NCBI RefSeq assembly: GCF_900176145.1
Contig: NZ_FWWY01000001.1
Location: 439,517-503,516 of the forward strand
DNA length: 64,000 bases
Origin: Sulfobacillus thermosulfidooxidans DSM 9293
GTDB taxonomy: Bacteria > Bacillota > Sulfobacillia > Sulfobacillales > Sulfobacillaceae
Direction of reading: 5' to 3'
Shown here: positions 53,038 to 62,445 of the stretch, piece by piece
Layout of the letters: every line of letters begins with the position of its first letter
How positions within the stretch are numbered: position 1 is the stretch's first letter
Made by a program: the position numbers and the translations under genes
The notes under the pieces: generated by a model
Databases searched by the model: none
What the model saw: only the letters and a program-made list of their open reading frames with translations
Told to the model about the DNA's origin: nothing

Positions 53038-53907
53038 CTAAGAGTTGTGGGAAGAGGTAAGGCCTTTTTCGATTATCCGGGGACTCGGGCGGTATCGGTC
53101 GATGCCGAGTTGTTTAATTTCGGTTCCGTTCTTACCTTTAATTTCCAACCAGTTTTGGACCCGTACCCCAGGTTGCCCAGGAGCCAACACTTTTTCTTCT
53201 CCGGGTTTCAATGAAGCGCTGTAACGGACAATCGTTTTAAATGGATATGTTTGGAGAATTTTGTGACGAACTACAATGTCGGGACCTGGACTTGCACCCC
53301 AGATTTTCACCGTCATATGCCGGTCCTTAGCTTGCGCCGTGATTAATATGGGCGTACTCCGGTTATTACGAAATTGAAAATTGAGATAATCACTAGCAAC
53401 CGTCGCATCCTCTCCGGGGGGTAAGTAGGGCACAGTCAATCCATGATTGTGACGCTCTACAATAGGCAAACCTGTCCGCAACAAGGCTGAGTATAAGGTG
53501 GAAGAGCCTTGACACACGCCTCCTCCTACAGAAGGCACAATCCGGTCTCCGACAAAGGCCCGTCCCCATCCATAACCGTTTTCCTCGGTATAGGGTCCGA
53601 CCACGGCATAATACGAAAAGATGTGACCAGGTTTCACCACCGTCCCGTCAAGACGCCTTGCAGCCAATTCGATATTTTTGGCTTGACTCGGACTGGCATG
53701 AAAATAATTGGTTGTTTGTTGACCGAGCACGTAGGGAAGTTTCAGGGCTTGTGCTCCCTCCCCTGCTGACGGGCTAGAGGATATGAGAACAATAGGAGCT
53801 GGTTGATGATATTCACTGAGAGTCACGTGACGAGCAGAAACACTGGCATGGGGCGATAACAGCGGGGAAAAAAATCCCAGAAGAGTCATCACAAGCCATT
53901 GCCGCAT
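53038..53907 (-). CDS. secreted VanW-family protein
   Basis: 289 residues with an N-terminal signal peptide (LVMTLLGFFSPLLSPHASVSA). The VanW domain (about 60-200) shows RLDGTVVKPGHIFSYY, VGGGVCQGSSTLYSALLRTG and IVERHNHGLTVPY. A beta-rich C-terminal region (about 215-275), perhaps G5-like, follows. VanW proteins associate with the cell wall and their biochemical role is unresolved. GAGAGG lies before the tandem ATG. It is divergent from hom. Confidence 0.85.
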   Translation of the reverse strand: MRQWLVMTLLGFFSPLLSPHASVSARHVTLSEYHQPAPIVLISSSPSAGEGAQALKLPYVLGQQTTNYFHASPSQAKNIELAARRLDGTVVKPGHIFSYYAVVGPYTEENGYGWGRAFVGDRIVPSVGGGVCQGSSTLYSALLRTGLPIVERHNHGLTVPYLPPGEDATVASDYLNFQFRNNRSTPILITAQAKDRHMTVKIWGASPGPDIVVRHKILQTYPFKTIVRYSASLKPGEEKVLAPGQPGVRVQNWLEIKGKNGTEIKQLGIDRYRPSPRIIEKGLTSSHNS

Positions 53908-54099
53908 CATAGCCTCTCACGTCCTTTCTTTTACAGAATTCGCCGCTTATCCATCCGTCCTTGTTAACATTTCGGCTCATAGACGTTTGTGCTGCGGTCC
54001 TATCATGCCCATCCCCGGTCATTTTGACTCATCACAAAGCAACGCGGGTAAAACGTGCATGTCCGCGCAATCTGTGGCAAACTAAAGATGTTCGGCATT

Positions 54100-54121
54100 A
54101 TTCCCGGTGAGCCACCGGAAT
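54100..54121 (+). promoter_or_regulatory. hairpin in the hom leader
   Basis: Arms ATTCCCGGT (54100-54108) and ACCGGAAT (54114-54121) pair with one bulged C, just before the ribosome site AGGTGA. No known riboswitch is recognised. Confidence 0.35.
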
Positions 54122-54137
54122 TTAAATAGGTGACAGA

Positions 54138-55253
54138 ATGAAGACAACACATATTGGGCTTTTAGGATTAGGAACCGTCGGCAAAGGCGTTGTGGAAGCC
54201 TTATCTCACCAAAATACCGTAGTCATTGACAAAGTTTTGGTACGCGATGTGACTCATCACCATTCCAACTTGCCTCTAACCACAGATATTCACGAGATCC
54301 TTGATAATCCGGATATTGACATTGTGGTTGAAGTCATGGGCGGTATCGATCCAGCCTATGAATATCTAGCCACGGCATTACAAAAGGGCAAATCGGTCGT
54401 AACCGCTAACAAAGAAGTGGTCGCACGCTTTGGCCCAAAACTGATGGCGATGGCCCGTGAACATCGCCAAGGTTTCTTATTTGAAGCGAGTGTTGGCGGA
54501 GGAATGCCCATATTAGATGCCTTAACCTGGCATCTAAATGCCACTCCGATCCATGCCGTTGAAGGGGTCGTGAATGGCACAACCAATTTCATTTTGGATC
54601 AAATGGAACAGGGCATGGACTATCAAGCCGCATTACAGCGTGCGCAAGCATTAGGTTTTGCGGAACAAGATCCATCAGCCGATGTGGATGGATGGGATAG
54701 CGCGCGTAAACTGTCGATATTGGCAGGGCTCGCCTTCCATTCTTGGATTGATGCCGAAAATGGATATGTTAAAGGAATCACAGAGGTTCGAGCAGCCCAT
54801 TTGCATCGATTAAAGGAGATGGGATTTGGCGTGCGACTTGTCGCTCGAGCAGAACGCCATCCTTCCTCTATTGGTTTTGTCGTAGCCCCAACGGTTTATC
54901 CCTTAGGCCACCGCTACCTCAAACTGGCAGGCTCCCAAAATGCCATTGGGATTTTTTCCGATGCGGGAACGACGTGGATTGAAGGTCCGGGTGCTGGCGG
55001 ATTAGCGACGGCTACTAGCATTGTGTCCGATATCCAGCGTATACGTTTTAGTGTTCCCGACCGCGATCCGATTCAGTTTGAGTCATTACCGGTTGAAAAT
55101 ATTAATGATGCGTATTTGATTTTTGCCGAAGATCCGGAAAGGCCCCTGCCAGTCATCGCAGAAGCGTTAAAAAGCGGGCCAGGATATCTCATCTTACCCT
55201 ATGAATTGCCCCATGAAGAAGGTTTCGTGCAATACCGTTACCGAGCAAAATGA
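54138..55253 (+). CDS. hom: homoserine dehydrogenase, short form
   Basis: 371 residues. NAD(P)-binding GLLGLGTVGKGVVEAL, the Lys-containing TANKEVVA, and the signature VEGVVNGTTNFILDQM with PSADVDGWDSARKL. It reduces aspartate semialdehyde to homoserine for methionine and threonine. Most bacterial Hom proteins are 400-440 residues with a C-terminal ACT domain; here the C-terminus is shorter, so threonine feedback may be missing or altered. AGGTGA precedes the ATG. A terminator overlaps the stop. Confidence 0.93.
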   Translation: MKTTHIGLLGLGTVGKGVVEALSHQNTVVIDKVLVRDVTHHHSNLPLTTDIHEILDNPDIDIVVEVMGGIDPAYEYLATALQKGKSVVTANKEVVARFGPKLMAMAREHRQGFLFEASVGGGMPILDALTWHLNATPIHAVEGVVNGTTNFILDQMEQGMDYQAALQRAQALGFAEQDPSADVDGWDSARKLSILAGLAFHSWIDAENGYVKGITEVRAAHLHRLKEMGFGVRLVARAERHPSSIGFVVAPTVYPLGHRYLKLAGSQNAIGIFSDAGTTWIEGPGAGGLATATSIVSDIQRIRFSVPDRDPIQFESLPVENINDAYLIFAEDPERPLPVIAEALKSGPGYLILPYELPHEEGFVQYRYRAK

Positions 55254-55275
55254 GGGCGGCACAAAGGCCGCCCTC
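55252..55275 (+). terminator. rho-independent terminator of hom
   Basis: Perfect 9-bp arms GAGGGCGGC and GCCGCCCTC with a 6-nt loop, followed by CTTTAT. The left arm begins within the hom stop codon. Confidence 0.85.
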
Positions 55276-55287
55276 CTTTATGGGGCT

Positions 55288-55455
55288 TTACAAGTGATGC
55301 TGGAGCTCTTCTTCCGCCAGGCGGATAGCTTCGCGCACGAGATTCCCGCATTGTCTTGCCGGAACGCCGCCCCATCCTTCCCGGCGAACGATATCATCGA
55401 CTCCGAGTCGCTCACCCAATTTCATTTTTGTGGCCTCTGACAGGATTTTTGCCAA
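55288..55455 (-). CDS. small acid-soluble spore protein, alpha/beta (SspF-like) type
   Basis: 55 residues. GWGGVPARQCGNLVREAIRL then AEEEL matches the conserved GWGxxxAR.xGNMVKxAIExAE core of SspF-type SASPs, DNA-binding proteins that protect spore DNA. It has a TTG start at 55455 with G-rich GGGGTGG upstream; the longer ORF to 55623 begins in sequence of other character. It is one of the clearest signs that the organism makes endospores. Last gene of the leftward polA-coaE run; its expression would be expected in the forespore. Confidence 0.83.
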   Translation of the reverse strand: MAKILSEATKMKLGERLGVDDIVRREGWGGVPARQCGNLVREAIRLAEEELQHHL

Positions 55456-55519
55456 GATACCACCCCCCCGCCTATTATTCCTCTTCAGTTTATGATCATG
55501 CATATGAGCAACAGGCGAT

Positions 55520-56131
55520 TTATGGTAACAAGGCCTGCCATAACGACGAATGCCGAGATGGCGGTGGAAAAAATCCGTAGAGGGAATGATAAAGGACCTT
55601 ATAGAACAGTACGCGGTGGACAAAATGTTTTGTTTCAGGAAACGGAATCTTTTGGGCCGAAGTGGCCGACGGGGTTAATAATCCTTCGCTTAACCAGTTG
55701 CGCACATTGCGCGAACCTGCATTATAGGCCGCTAGGCCCAACACTTCATTACCCGCATAACTTTGCAAAAGTTGATTTAAATACCACGTCCCCAGGTGGA
55801 TGTTCAGTGCCGGATCAAATAATTCGGCTGTCTGAATCCTTCGATTGTCCGCCTTTAAACTCGCCCACTTTGCCGTCGAAGGGATGAGTTGCATGAGACC
55901 AATCGCCCCTTTACTGCTCACGGCATTGGGCCGGTAACTACTTTCCACCCGAATCACAGCAGCCACTAAATAGGGACTGAGATGGTTCACTTGGGCTTCA
56001 TGCCAAATCACAGCTCGGTAGGGCATGGGTGCCACATAGCGGTACAACATAATAAGAACAAATAGTATAAAGCTGATCCAAAAAACTCCTGCGCGGCCCG
56101 CCTTTAGACGGTAGCGTTTGCGTTGCGCCAT
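55520..56131 (-). CDS. membrane-anchored lytic transglycosylase (SLT domain)
   Basis: 203 residues. One N-terminal helix (about 15-32) anchors an SLT domain with catalytic Glu in VESSYRPNAVSSKGAIGLMQ and LAAYNAGSRNV. It cleaves peptidoglycan between MurNAc and GlcNAc outside the membrane. The start at 56131 overlaps coaE by 28 nt, suggesting coupling. A similar gene next to coaE occurs in several Firmicutes (recollection). Confidence 0.9.
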   Translation of the reverse strand: MAQRKRYRLKAGRAGVFWISFILFVLIMLYRYVAPMPYRAVIWHEAQVNHLSPYLVAAVIRVESSYRPNAVSSKGAIGLMQLIPSTAKWASLKADNRRIQTAELFDPALNIHLGTWYLNQLLQSYAGNEVLGLAAYNAGSRNVRNWLSEGLLTPSATSAQKIPFPETKHFVHRVLFYKVLYHSLYGFFPPPSRHSSLWQALLP

Positions 56132-56703
56132 AAACGTGTCACCTGTTCTCTTAAACGCTCCAAAGATCCTTGATTGTCTATGACATAGTCCGCATAGCGG
56201 AGTTTTTCGTCGATAGGCATCTGTGCCTGAATACGCCGCAATGCTTCCTCTTGACCCAAATGATCACGCTCAATGACGCGCTGTAATTGCAAGTCTAGGG
56301 GTGCATAAACGACCCAGATTTCGTCCACGACATGCCGCCAATTCCCTTCAATAAGCAACGGCATATCGATCACGGCAACATGATATCCCCTTTGGGATAG
56401 CTCAGCTAATTGCCTCGTAATGTGCTGCTGAACCACAGGGTGCACGATAGCATTTAACCCTTGGCGTTCTCTCGGATCAAGAAAAATCCGGTGCCCTAAT
56501 TTCCGCCGCAATAATTGACCGTCCGGACCTAAGACACTCCACCCATAGTGTTGCCAAATCGCGCGCCACACTTCTTGTCCACGCTGTTGTAAATGATGGG
56601 TCAATTCATCGGCATCAATCACCTGAGCCCCTAATTCTTGCAAAATGCGACTGACTTCGGACTTCCCAGTACCAATGCTCCCTGTCAATCCTATCACTCG
56701 CAT
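56104..56703 (-). CDS. coaE: dephospho-CoA kinase
   Basis: 199 residues. P-loop GLTGSIGTGKSEV, the DADELTHHL pocket and VIDMPLLIEGNW are the family features. It phosphorylates dephospho-CoA, the last step of coenzyme A synthesis. The second ATG of ATGCGAATG (56703) is preferred, 8 nt after GGGGAGG; the ORF is open to 56808 without a ribosome site. It lies in the polA-mutM-coaE cluster found in many Firmicutes. Confidence 0.95.
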   Translation of the reverse strand: MRVIGLTGSIGTGKSEVSRILQELGAQVIDADELTHHLQQRGQEVWRAIWQHYGWSVLGPDGQLLRRKLGHRIFLDPRERQGLNAIVHPVVQQHITRQLAELSQRGYHVAVIDMPLLIEGNWRHVVDEIWVVYAPLDLQLQRVIERDHLGQEEALRRIQAQMPIDEKLRYADYVIDNQGSLERLREQVTRLWRNANATV

Positions 56704-56758
56704 TCGCATTCCCTCCCCTTTGCCTTGCCCACATGCTTTATCCCCTATTTTATGACGG

Positions 56759-58036
56759 CTATGGGACAGAATGCCATGATAAGACGTCGTGTTCCATGAC
56801 GATCGCATGCGAAACGGGATGAGAAAATAACCAAAAACTCACATCCGGGACCAGAGGAATCCCCACACCATGGGGAAATTGATTGATGATACCCAGATAG
56901 GCAGAAATTTTGCCCGCATGCGCCATTTGACTCAAGTTAGTACTGGTCGTCGCTTGGATGATCACATGCGGGTCGATTGTCTTTAAGGTACTGGCTAATT
57001 GCATCGCCTCCGCATTATTTTGGTTGACCCACACAGTCAACGAAACCGATTGCGGCGGTTTTGATTGAATGCTGCTAGGATATTGACGAGATAGAGGTGA
57101 GAGTCGTCCGAAAAAGGCCGCATGAACCCACCTAGTCAGAGAAATTTCTGGTAACGCCAGTTTTTTTTGCGTGGTATTCACGTAAAGCGACAAGTCACCC
57201 GGTACGTTAAGGGGCTCTACATGGGCGAGTTCAGACCGTGTCAACTGTTTTAACTGGTCCGGCTGCAAAGGAATGGCATTGACGAGATGATTTTCATACG
57301 CCAACAGTGCTTGGGACAAACCGGAATAGACGATCAAATTGACGGCTTGCGGGCCCTGGCCAGAAACCTTGGAAAAACTCAGCGAGGCATCCGGTGTCCA
57401 TTGGGTCAAGGTATAGCCGCCTGTCCCAATCAAATTGGTGAATTGCCAATTGTCTCCGCCTTGCCTTTGATCAGACGCAGGGACAATCGCCAAGGCTGGA
57501 TTGGCCAAGTTTCTAAGAAAACCCGGACCCGCAGGCTGCTTCAAGGTCAGTTCTAAGCTATTGGGTCCCGTCACTTGAATGCCTTGCAGGTACTTCGTTT
57601 TGCCCTCTTCAAACCGTTTCACCCCGACAACCTGAGAAAGCAAAGACCGAGCGGCCTGAGAATTGACCGGAGCCACCAAAGGACGTACCAAAGCTTCGGC
57701 AACCATATCCGGTGTCACCTCTACGCCATTTGCCAGTGTCTCGTGACGTAACTCAATGGTGACAATATTGCCCCGGTATGTGACCGAACTTGCCAGGCCT
57801 GGGACAATGGAACCCGTGGGCGAAATATCTAATAAGGTTTGAAAGATATTGCTCGCAACTTGCCAATCGGCAGCATTAGAGGCCAGAGCAGGGTCCAAGT
57901 TATTGGGATTTTGAAAAATGGCTTCGGTAAACACATGGCTAGATACTGGCTGTAACTTGGTCTTGGGTTCTTGGATTAACAGTGCTGGTAAGAAGGCCAA
58001 TACCAGTAACAGCCACGGCCACATTCGTCCTCGCAT
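56759..58036 (-). CDS. ABC transporter substrate-binding protein, family 5
   Basis: 425 residues. An N-terminal hydrophobic segment (about 5-20, WPWLLLVLAFLPALLI) lacks a lipobox Cys. The body is a family 5 (peptide/nickel type) solute-binding protein, with the typical FQNPNNLDPALASNAADW start and ADWQVASNIFQTLLDI. No permease or ATPase gene is nearby, so the partner transporter is elsewhere or the protein has another role. It sits between mutM and coaE where B. subtilis has ytaF. Confidence 0.82.
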   Translation of the reverse strand: MRGRMWPWLLLVLAFLPALLIQEPKTKLQPVSSHVFTEAIFQNPNNLDPALASNAADWQVASNIFQTLLDISPTGSIVPGLASSVTYRGNIVTIELRHETLANGVEVTPDMVAEALVRPLVAPVNSQAARSLLSQVVGVKRFEEGKTKYLQGIQVTGPNSLELTLKQPAGPGFLRNLANPALAIVPASDQRQGGDNWQFTNLIGTGGYTLTQWTPDASLSFSKVSGQGPQAVNLIVYSGLSQALLAYENHLVNAIPLQPDQLKQLTRSELAHVEPLNVPGDLSLYVNTTQKKLALPEISLTRWVHAAFFGRLSPLSRQYPSSIQSKPPQSVSLTVWVNQNNAEAMQLASTLKTIDPHVIIQATTSTNLSQMAHAGKISAYLGIINQFPHGVGIPLVPDVSFWLFSHPVSHAIVMEHDVLSWHSVP

Positions 58037-58230
58037 TAGATAAGCTTCCCAGGCAGTTTTTCTAATTGTTGGGTGCTAAGCGTTTTTTCGGAAATCACAT
58101 TCAACCGGTACTTGGAGTGTTCCTGGGGAATCAGTTCCACTTCCCCCCGAACTTCTAATTGCTCCCATAACATGTCCTTTAACTCCATGGCTGCTTCCAG
58201 CGAATCTACGGCAAAGATCAGATGTTGCAC
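58036..58230 (-). CDS. 64-residue cytoplasmic protein, unknown
   Basis: Starts at GTG (58230), 9 nt after AAAGGCAGG, and its TAA overlaps the following ATG by one base. It is predicted to have an alpha/beta fold with Leu/Glu-rich helices; the first strand QHLIFAVDSLEAAMELKD resembles small regulatory ferredoxin-like folds such as DUF3343 (tentative). The conserved position between mutM and the binding protein supports it as a real gene. Confidence 0.62.
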   Translation of the reverse strand: MQHLIFAVDSLEAAMELKDMLWEQLEVRGEVELIPQEHSKYRLNVISEKTLSTQQLEKLPGKLI

Positions 58231-58271
58231 TCGATTGTACCTGCCTTTCTGTCGCTTCCAGGTTCCTTTAC

Positions 58272-59087
58272 TTATTTCTGACAGTGTAAACAAAAATGGC
58301 TTGTCCGCCCTTGAATCACTTTTGTGACAATCGGTTGTCCACATACTCGGCATTCCGCTTGATTCCGACCATAAACCATCAAATAGTCTTGATTTTGTCC
58401 AGGATGACCCAGCGCATCCACATAGTCGGAAAAGGATGTTCCACGATGTTCAATAGCCTCTTGGAGCACCCTGCGGATAGACCGGACCAACCGCTTGATT
58501 TCCCGAGGTTCCAGTGATCCTCCCGGCCGATCAGGTCGAATTTTCGCCCGAAATAATGATTCATCGACATAAATATTCCCTAGCCCCGCGATGATGCTTT
58601 GGTCGAGCAATAAGCTCTTAATTGGTGCCTGCCGGCCTTGAAGTCGTTTGACTAGAAACTGGCTGGTCAGGTCCGCGCTTAAGGGCTCCGTGCCTAAATG
58701 AGGCACAAGCTCAACTCCCCTATCAATCCAGCCAATGCGTCCAAATCGCCTGGGATCGATGAGCCGTAACTGATTTTCCTCAAAGTCTAGAACGAGGTGC
58801 GTATGCAGCGCCCACGGTTCATGATTTTGAATCCATATCAGGCGGCCGGACATTCCCAAGTGAATGAGCAAATGATCCTGCGTTTCCCATTCCAGAAACA
58901 GAAATTTTCCCCGTCGCTTTATGGATTTTACCACGTGCCCCGGTAATCGGCGAGCGATTTCTTCCGCAGACAGAGATCCAGTTTTGACCATTCGTGGGTC
59001 AATATGTAACACCTTGTGCACCTTTTGGCCAGGCAAAACATGATCTAAATAATAGCGTATCGTTTCGACTTCCGGTAATTCAGGCAT
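58272..59087 (-). CDS. mutM: formamidopyrimidine-DNA glycosylase
   Basis: 271 residues. The N-terminus MPELPEVETI carries catalytic Pro1 and Glu2, and a zinc finger CRVCG...CLHC closes the C-terminus. It removes 8-oxoguanine and ring-opened purines. The start overlaps the polA stop by 8 nt, showing a polA-mutM unit. Confidence 0.96.
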   Translation of the reverse strand: MPELPEVETIRYYLDHVLPGQKVHKVLHIDPRMVKTGSLSAEEIARRLPGHVVKSIKRRGKFLFLEWETQDHLLIHLGMSGRLIWIQNHEPWALHTHLVLDFEENQLRLIDPRRFGRIGWIDRGVELVPHLGTEPLSADLTSQFLVKRLQGRQAPIKSLLLDQSIIAGLGNIYVDESLFRAKIRPDRPGGSLEPREIKRLVRSIRRVLQEAIEHRGTSFSDYVDALGHPGQNQDYLMVYGRNQAECRVCGQPIVTKVIQGRTSHFCLHCQK

Positions 59088-61635
59088 TGCTGTCCATCTT
59101 CCACGGTGTCATATTCTCCCAGGTTAGACCCTTTTTAAATTCCACGACCAACGGCACGCGAAGATGCATCGCCCCAGTCATGGATTCTTGAGCTAATTGC
59201 GCGAGACTCACTATTTCATCATCGATGGCATCCCAAATTAATTCATCATGCACCTGTAGCACCAGTTCACTGTGCAGGTGTTCCGCTCGACACCGTTTTC
59301 TCAAGTTCACCATCGCGATTTTAATCAAATCGGCAGCACTTCCTTGAATCGCCGTGTTCATCGCCATGCGTTCAGCATACATTCGCCGTGCCCGGTTCTT
59401 CGAATGAATATCCTTTAAAGGACGGATGCGGCCCATGACCGTTCGCACAATGCCTTCGTTGCGCGCTTGTTCAATCACTCCATCAAAATACTCTTTCAGT
59501 TTCGGATAACGGGCAAAATAGCGGGCAATGTAATCCTTAGCCTCATGTTGGCTGACACCCGTATCCCTCGCTAAACCAAAATCAGAAATCCCGTACACAA
59601 TGCCAAAGTTCACCGCCTTGGCGCGGTTTCGCCAGGTACTATCGACCTGGTCAAACGGAATATTAAAGATTTCTGCCGCGGTGCGCCGATGGATGTCTTC
59701 CCCATGCCAAAACGCCTCAATCAGATGCTCATCACCAGATAAGTGCGCCAAAATTCTCAGCTCAATTTGGGAATAATCGGCTGCTAACAGTGTTCGACCA
59801 GGGCTCGGCACAAACACACTGCGCACTCGACGTCCTAAAGGTAAACGGACAGGAATGTTTTGCAAATTGGGGTCACTTGACGATAACCGGCCTGTTGCGG
59901 TCCCCGTTTGATGAAAAGTGGTATGTACCCGGTTATCAGGACCAATTAACGGCAAAACTCCCTCCACATAGGTGCCCTTAATTTTCATGAGCTGGCGATA
60001 AAATAAGATCTTGTCGACAATGGGATGTAATGGCGCAATTTTTTCCAAGGTTTCGGCATCCGTAGAAAAGCCGCCCGTTTTGGTTCGCTTCGCACTGGGT
60101 AAGTTCAATTTCACAAACAGGATCTCTCCCAATTGCTGCGGCGAATTGATATTAAACTCGGTCGTGGCCAGATCATAAATTTCCTGTTGAACGATTTGAA
60201 TCGATTCATCCAGTTCCTGACCTAAAGCCTTCAACTGTTCGCGGTCAACATACATGCCCACGGCTTCCATTTCCGCCAAGACACGGCTTAATGGCAATTC
60301 GACCTCACGGTAGAGCTTGTCCAGCCCCATGGTTTCTATGTCTTGGCGCTGTTTAAGAATCAGGTGCTCCGAGGTAATCAGACAGTCCTCAATTGTTGTG
60401 GGTTTACGCAGTTGGTGTAATGCCGCGACAGATGACAAATCATAATGTCCTTGTTCCGAATCGAGCAGATAGGACTGGAGTTTACCATCTTCTGCAAAAC
60501 AGGGACCGTCTATTTCATGGCGCAGCCAAAAATGGTAGATGGCTTTGCTATCCCACGTCCATAATGGTATTTGGGGCCATGTTGTCCCCTGGTAACGTGC
60601 CATGTGTCCCGCTTCATCCATCACAAAGATTTGATCCTGTTCTACCCACACAACGAGATAGGGGCTTTTTTTATTAATCTCATCCCAATCAACCCACTCA
60701 TGGGAGCGGTTAATAACCGTTTGTACCGACTCCTCTGCTGGGACTTCGGACGCTGGTGAATCCTTCATAAGTCGCCGTTTAATCGCATGTAGCTCTAACT
60801 TCTCCAATAACTGGTTGGCCTCATCATCCATCTGGAAGGTGAAAGGTTCGGCCATCTCCGGCCATTTCAAAGGCACATCGCGCACAATCGTTGCTAAATT
60901 CCGGTAGGTAATCGCTTCGTCTTCGTGACCTTTTAACGCTTTAAGCCACCGTGCGTTGTCGATCTCAGGTAAATGCTGAATGATATTGTCGACTGAGCCG
61001 TAACGTCGCAAAAGCTCTTTAGCCGATTGTTCACCAATTCCGCGAACACCGGGAATATTATCCGAACTATCCCCCATGAGTCCCTTTAAATCCGGAATTT
61101 GATCGGGACGGACACCCATTTTTTCTTCGACTTTGCCTTCATCCATACGATCTAAATCGCTAATGCCGGTTCGTGTAGTGAGCAGTACTGTCACATTTTT
61201 ATCCACTAGTTGGAGGAGGTCACGATCACCCGTCACAATTAAGGTCTGATACCCTTTACTTTGACCTAATGTGGTCAAAGTTCCAATCACATCATCCGCT
61301 TCAAATCCATCGACCATGACCGTTGGAATGCCCAAATGCCGCACAATGTCTAAAGCCAACGGCACTTGTTGGCGAAATTCATCAGGACTTTCCACGCGGT
61401 TCGCTTTATATTCAAGGTATTGTTCGTGGCGGAAGGTTTTATGAGGACCGTCATAGGCCATAATGACCCGATCCGGGTGTTCATTTGTGATGACTTTGAT
61501 AACCATGGACAAAAATCCATGAATGGCGCCAGTTGGCGTACCGTCTTTCGTTTGCAGATTTTGTGTCAATAACGCATGATACGCTCGAAACAACAAACTA
61601 TGACCATCAATTAAAAGTTGGGTCGGCATCCGCAC
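59080..61635 (-). CDS. polA: DNA polymerase I
   Basis: 851 residues. A 5'-3' exonuclease domain (about 1-290) begins LLIDGHSLLFRAYHALLT; a 3'-5' exonuclease-like domain (about 310-470) lacks the DxE metal residues, so it is probably inactive as in Bacillus enzymes; the polymerase domain has LLAADYSQIELRILAHL, RNRAKAVNFGIVYGIS and QVHDELIWD. GTG at 61635 is 6 nt after AAGGAG. Role: Okazaki fragment processing and repair. Confidence 0.96.
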   Translation of the reverse strand: MRMPTQLLIDGHSLLFRAYHALLTQNLQTKDGTPTGAIHGFLSMVIKVITNEHPDRVIMAYDGPHKTFRHEQYLEYKANRVESPDEFRQQVPLALDIVRHLGIPTVMVDGFEADDVIGTLTTLGQSKGYQTLIVTGDRDLLQLVDKNVTVLLTTRTGISDLDRMDEGKVEEKMGVRPDQIPDLKGLMGDSSDNIPGVRGIGEQSAKELLRRYGSVDNIIQHLPEIDNARWLKALKGHEDEAITYRNLATIVRDVPLKWPEMAEPFTFQMDDEANQLLEKLELHAIKRRLMKDSPASEVPAEESVQTVINRSHEWVDWDEINKKSPYLVVWVEQDQIFVMDEAGHMARYQGTTWPQIPLWTWDSKAIYHFWLRHEIDGPCFAEDGKLQSYLLDSEQGHYDLSSVAALHQLRKPTTIEDCLITSEHLILKQRQDIETMGLDKLYREVELPLSRVLAEMEAVGMYVDREQLKALGQELDESIQIVQQEIYDLATTEFNINSPQQLGEILFVKLNLPSAKRTKTGGFSTDAETLEKIAPLHPIVDKILFYRQLMKIKGTYVEGVLPLIGPDNRVHTTFHQTGTATGRLSSSDPNLQNIPVRLPLGRRVRSVFVPSPGRTLLAADYSQIELRILAHLSGDEHLIEAFWHGEDIHRRTAAEIFNIPFDQVDSTWRNRAKAVNFGIVYGISDFGLARDTGVSQHEAKDYIARYFARYPKLKEYFDGVIEQARNEGIVRTVMGRIRPLKDIHSKNRARRMYAERMAMNTAIQGSAADLIKIAMVNLRKRCRAEHLHSELVLQVHDELIWDAIDDEIVSLAQLAQESMTGAMHLRVPLVVEFKKGLTWENMTPWKMDSNA

Positions 61636-61712
61636 CTGTAGCTCCTTCTCTGATATATACTATGGTAACAAACGCTGTGCACCCCAACAAGTGACAAAAG
61701 GAGTGGCGCCTA

Positions 61713-62408
61713 ATGCCTGTGCCTTGGCTATTTATTCATGGAGCGGGTTCGACCAGCCGATCCTGGTCTCGGCAACATCGCCTGCCCTTTGCCTCCCAGT
61801 TTTGTGATTTGCCCGCCAGGCCGCAAATTTTACCGACTCATCTCATAACCTCGTTAGCCGAGTGGTGTTTAACTCAGATCCATGAACCCGCGATTGTAGT
61901 CGGTCATTCGATGGGAGGAGCCATCGCCCAGATGATGGCCATCCTTCAGCCTCTATCCGTCAAAGCCCTCGTGTTGGTGGGGACGGGACCACGCTTACCC
62001 GTTAATCCAGATTTATTGGAGCAATTAGTCACAAATCCTCATCAAGCACTAGAAAACATCGCTCGGTGGTCGTTAGCCCGCCAGTTTGATCCCAACTTAT
62101 ATGAGGCAAACCTCCGGCTGTTAGAAACGGTCTCGGCCGACCGGATTTTACACGAGTTAACAGCCTGTAGTCTTTTTGATAGCCGTCCCGTCTTAGACCA
62201 GTATACTGGTCCTGTCTTTCTCATTCGTGGTGCCGAAGACCGGATGACACCGGAAGTCTTGTCCAATGAGTTTTTAGCCATATGGCCAGACATGCCCATT
62301 TATACCATTGCGCATAGCGGTCATCTCGTTATGCTCGAACAGCCGGAATTATTTAACGAAACCTTATTAACCATTGCGGATCGCATCCCTGATGCGGAAA
62401 AACGATAA
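61713..62408 (+). CDS. alpha/beta hydrolase
   Basis: 231 residues, single domain, no signal. HGAGSTSRSW holds the oxyanion region, GHSMGG the Ser nucleophile, the Asp is in LIRGAEDRMTP and the His in IAHSGHLVMLEQP. It is a serine esterase, peptidase or similar hydrolase of unknown substrate. AAAGGAG precedes the ATG. It is divergent from polA. Confidence 0.9.
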   Translation: MPVPWLFIHGAGSTSRSWSRQHRLPFASQFCDLPARPQILPTHLITSLAEWCLTQIHEPAIVVGHSMGGAIAQMMAILQPLSVKALVLVGTGPRLPVNPDLLEQLVTNPHQALENIARWSLARQFDPNLYEANLRLLETVSADRILHELTACSLFDSRPVLDQYTGPVFLIRGAEDRMTPEVLSNEFLAIWPDMPIYTIAHSGHLVMLEQPELFNETLLTIADRIPDAEKR

Positions 62409-62422
62409 TGCATAAAAAAAAT

Positions 62423-62438
62423 ACGGCCATCTGGCCGT
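62423..62438 (-). terminator. terminator of tRNA-Leu
   Basis: Seven-base arms (62423-62429, 62432-62438), followed on the minus strand by an eight-base T run. Confidence 0.85.
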
Positions 62439-62445
62439 TAAAATT

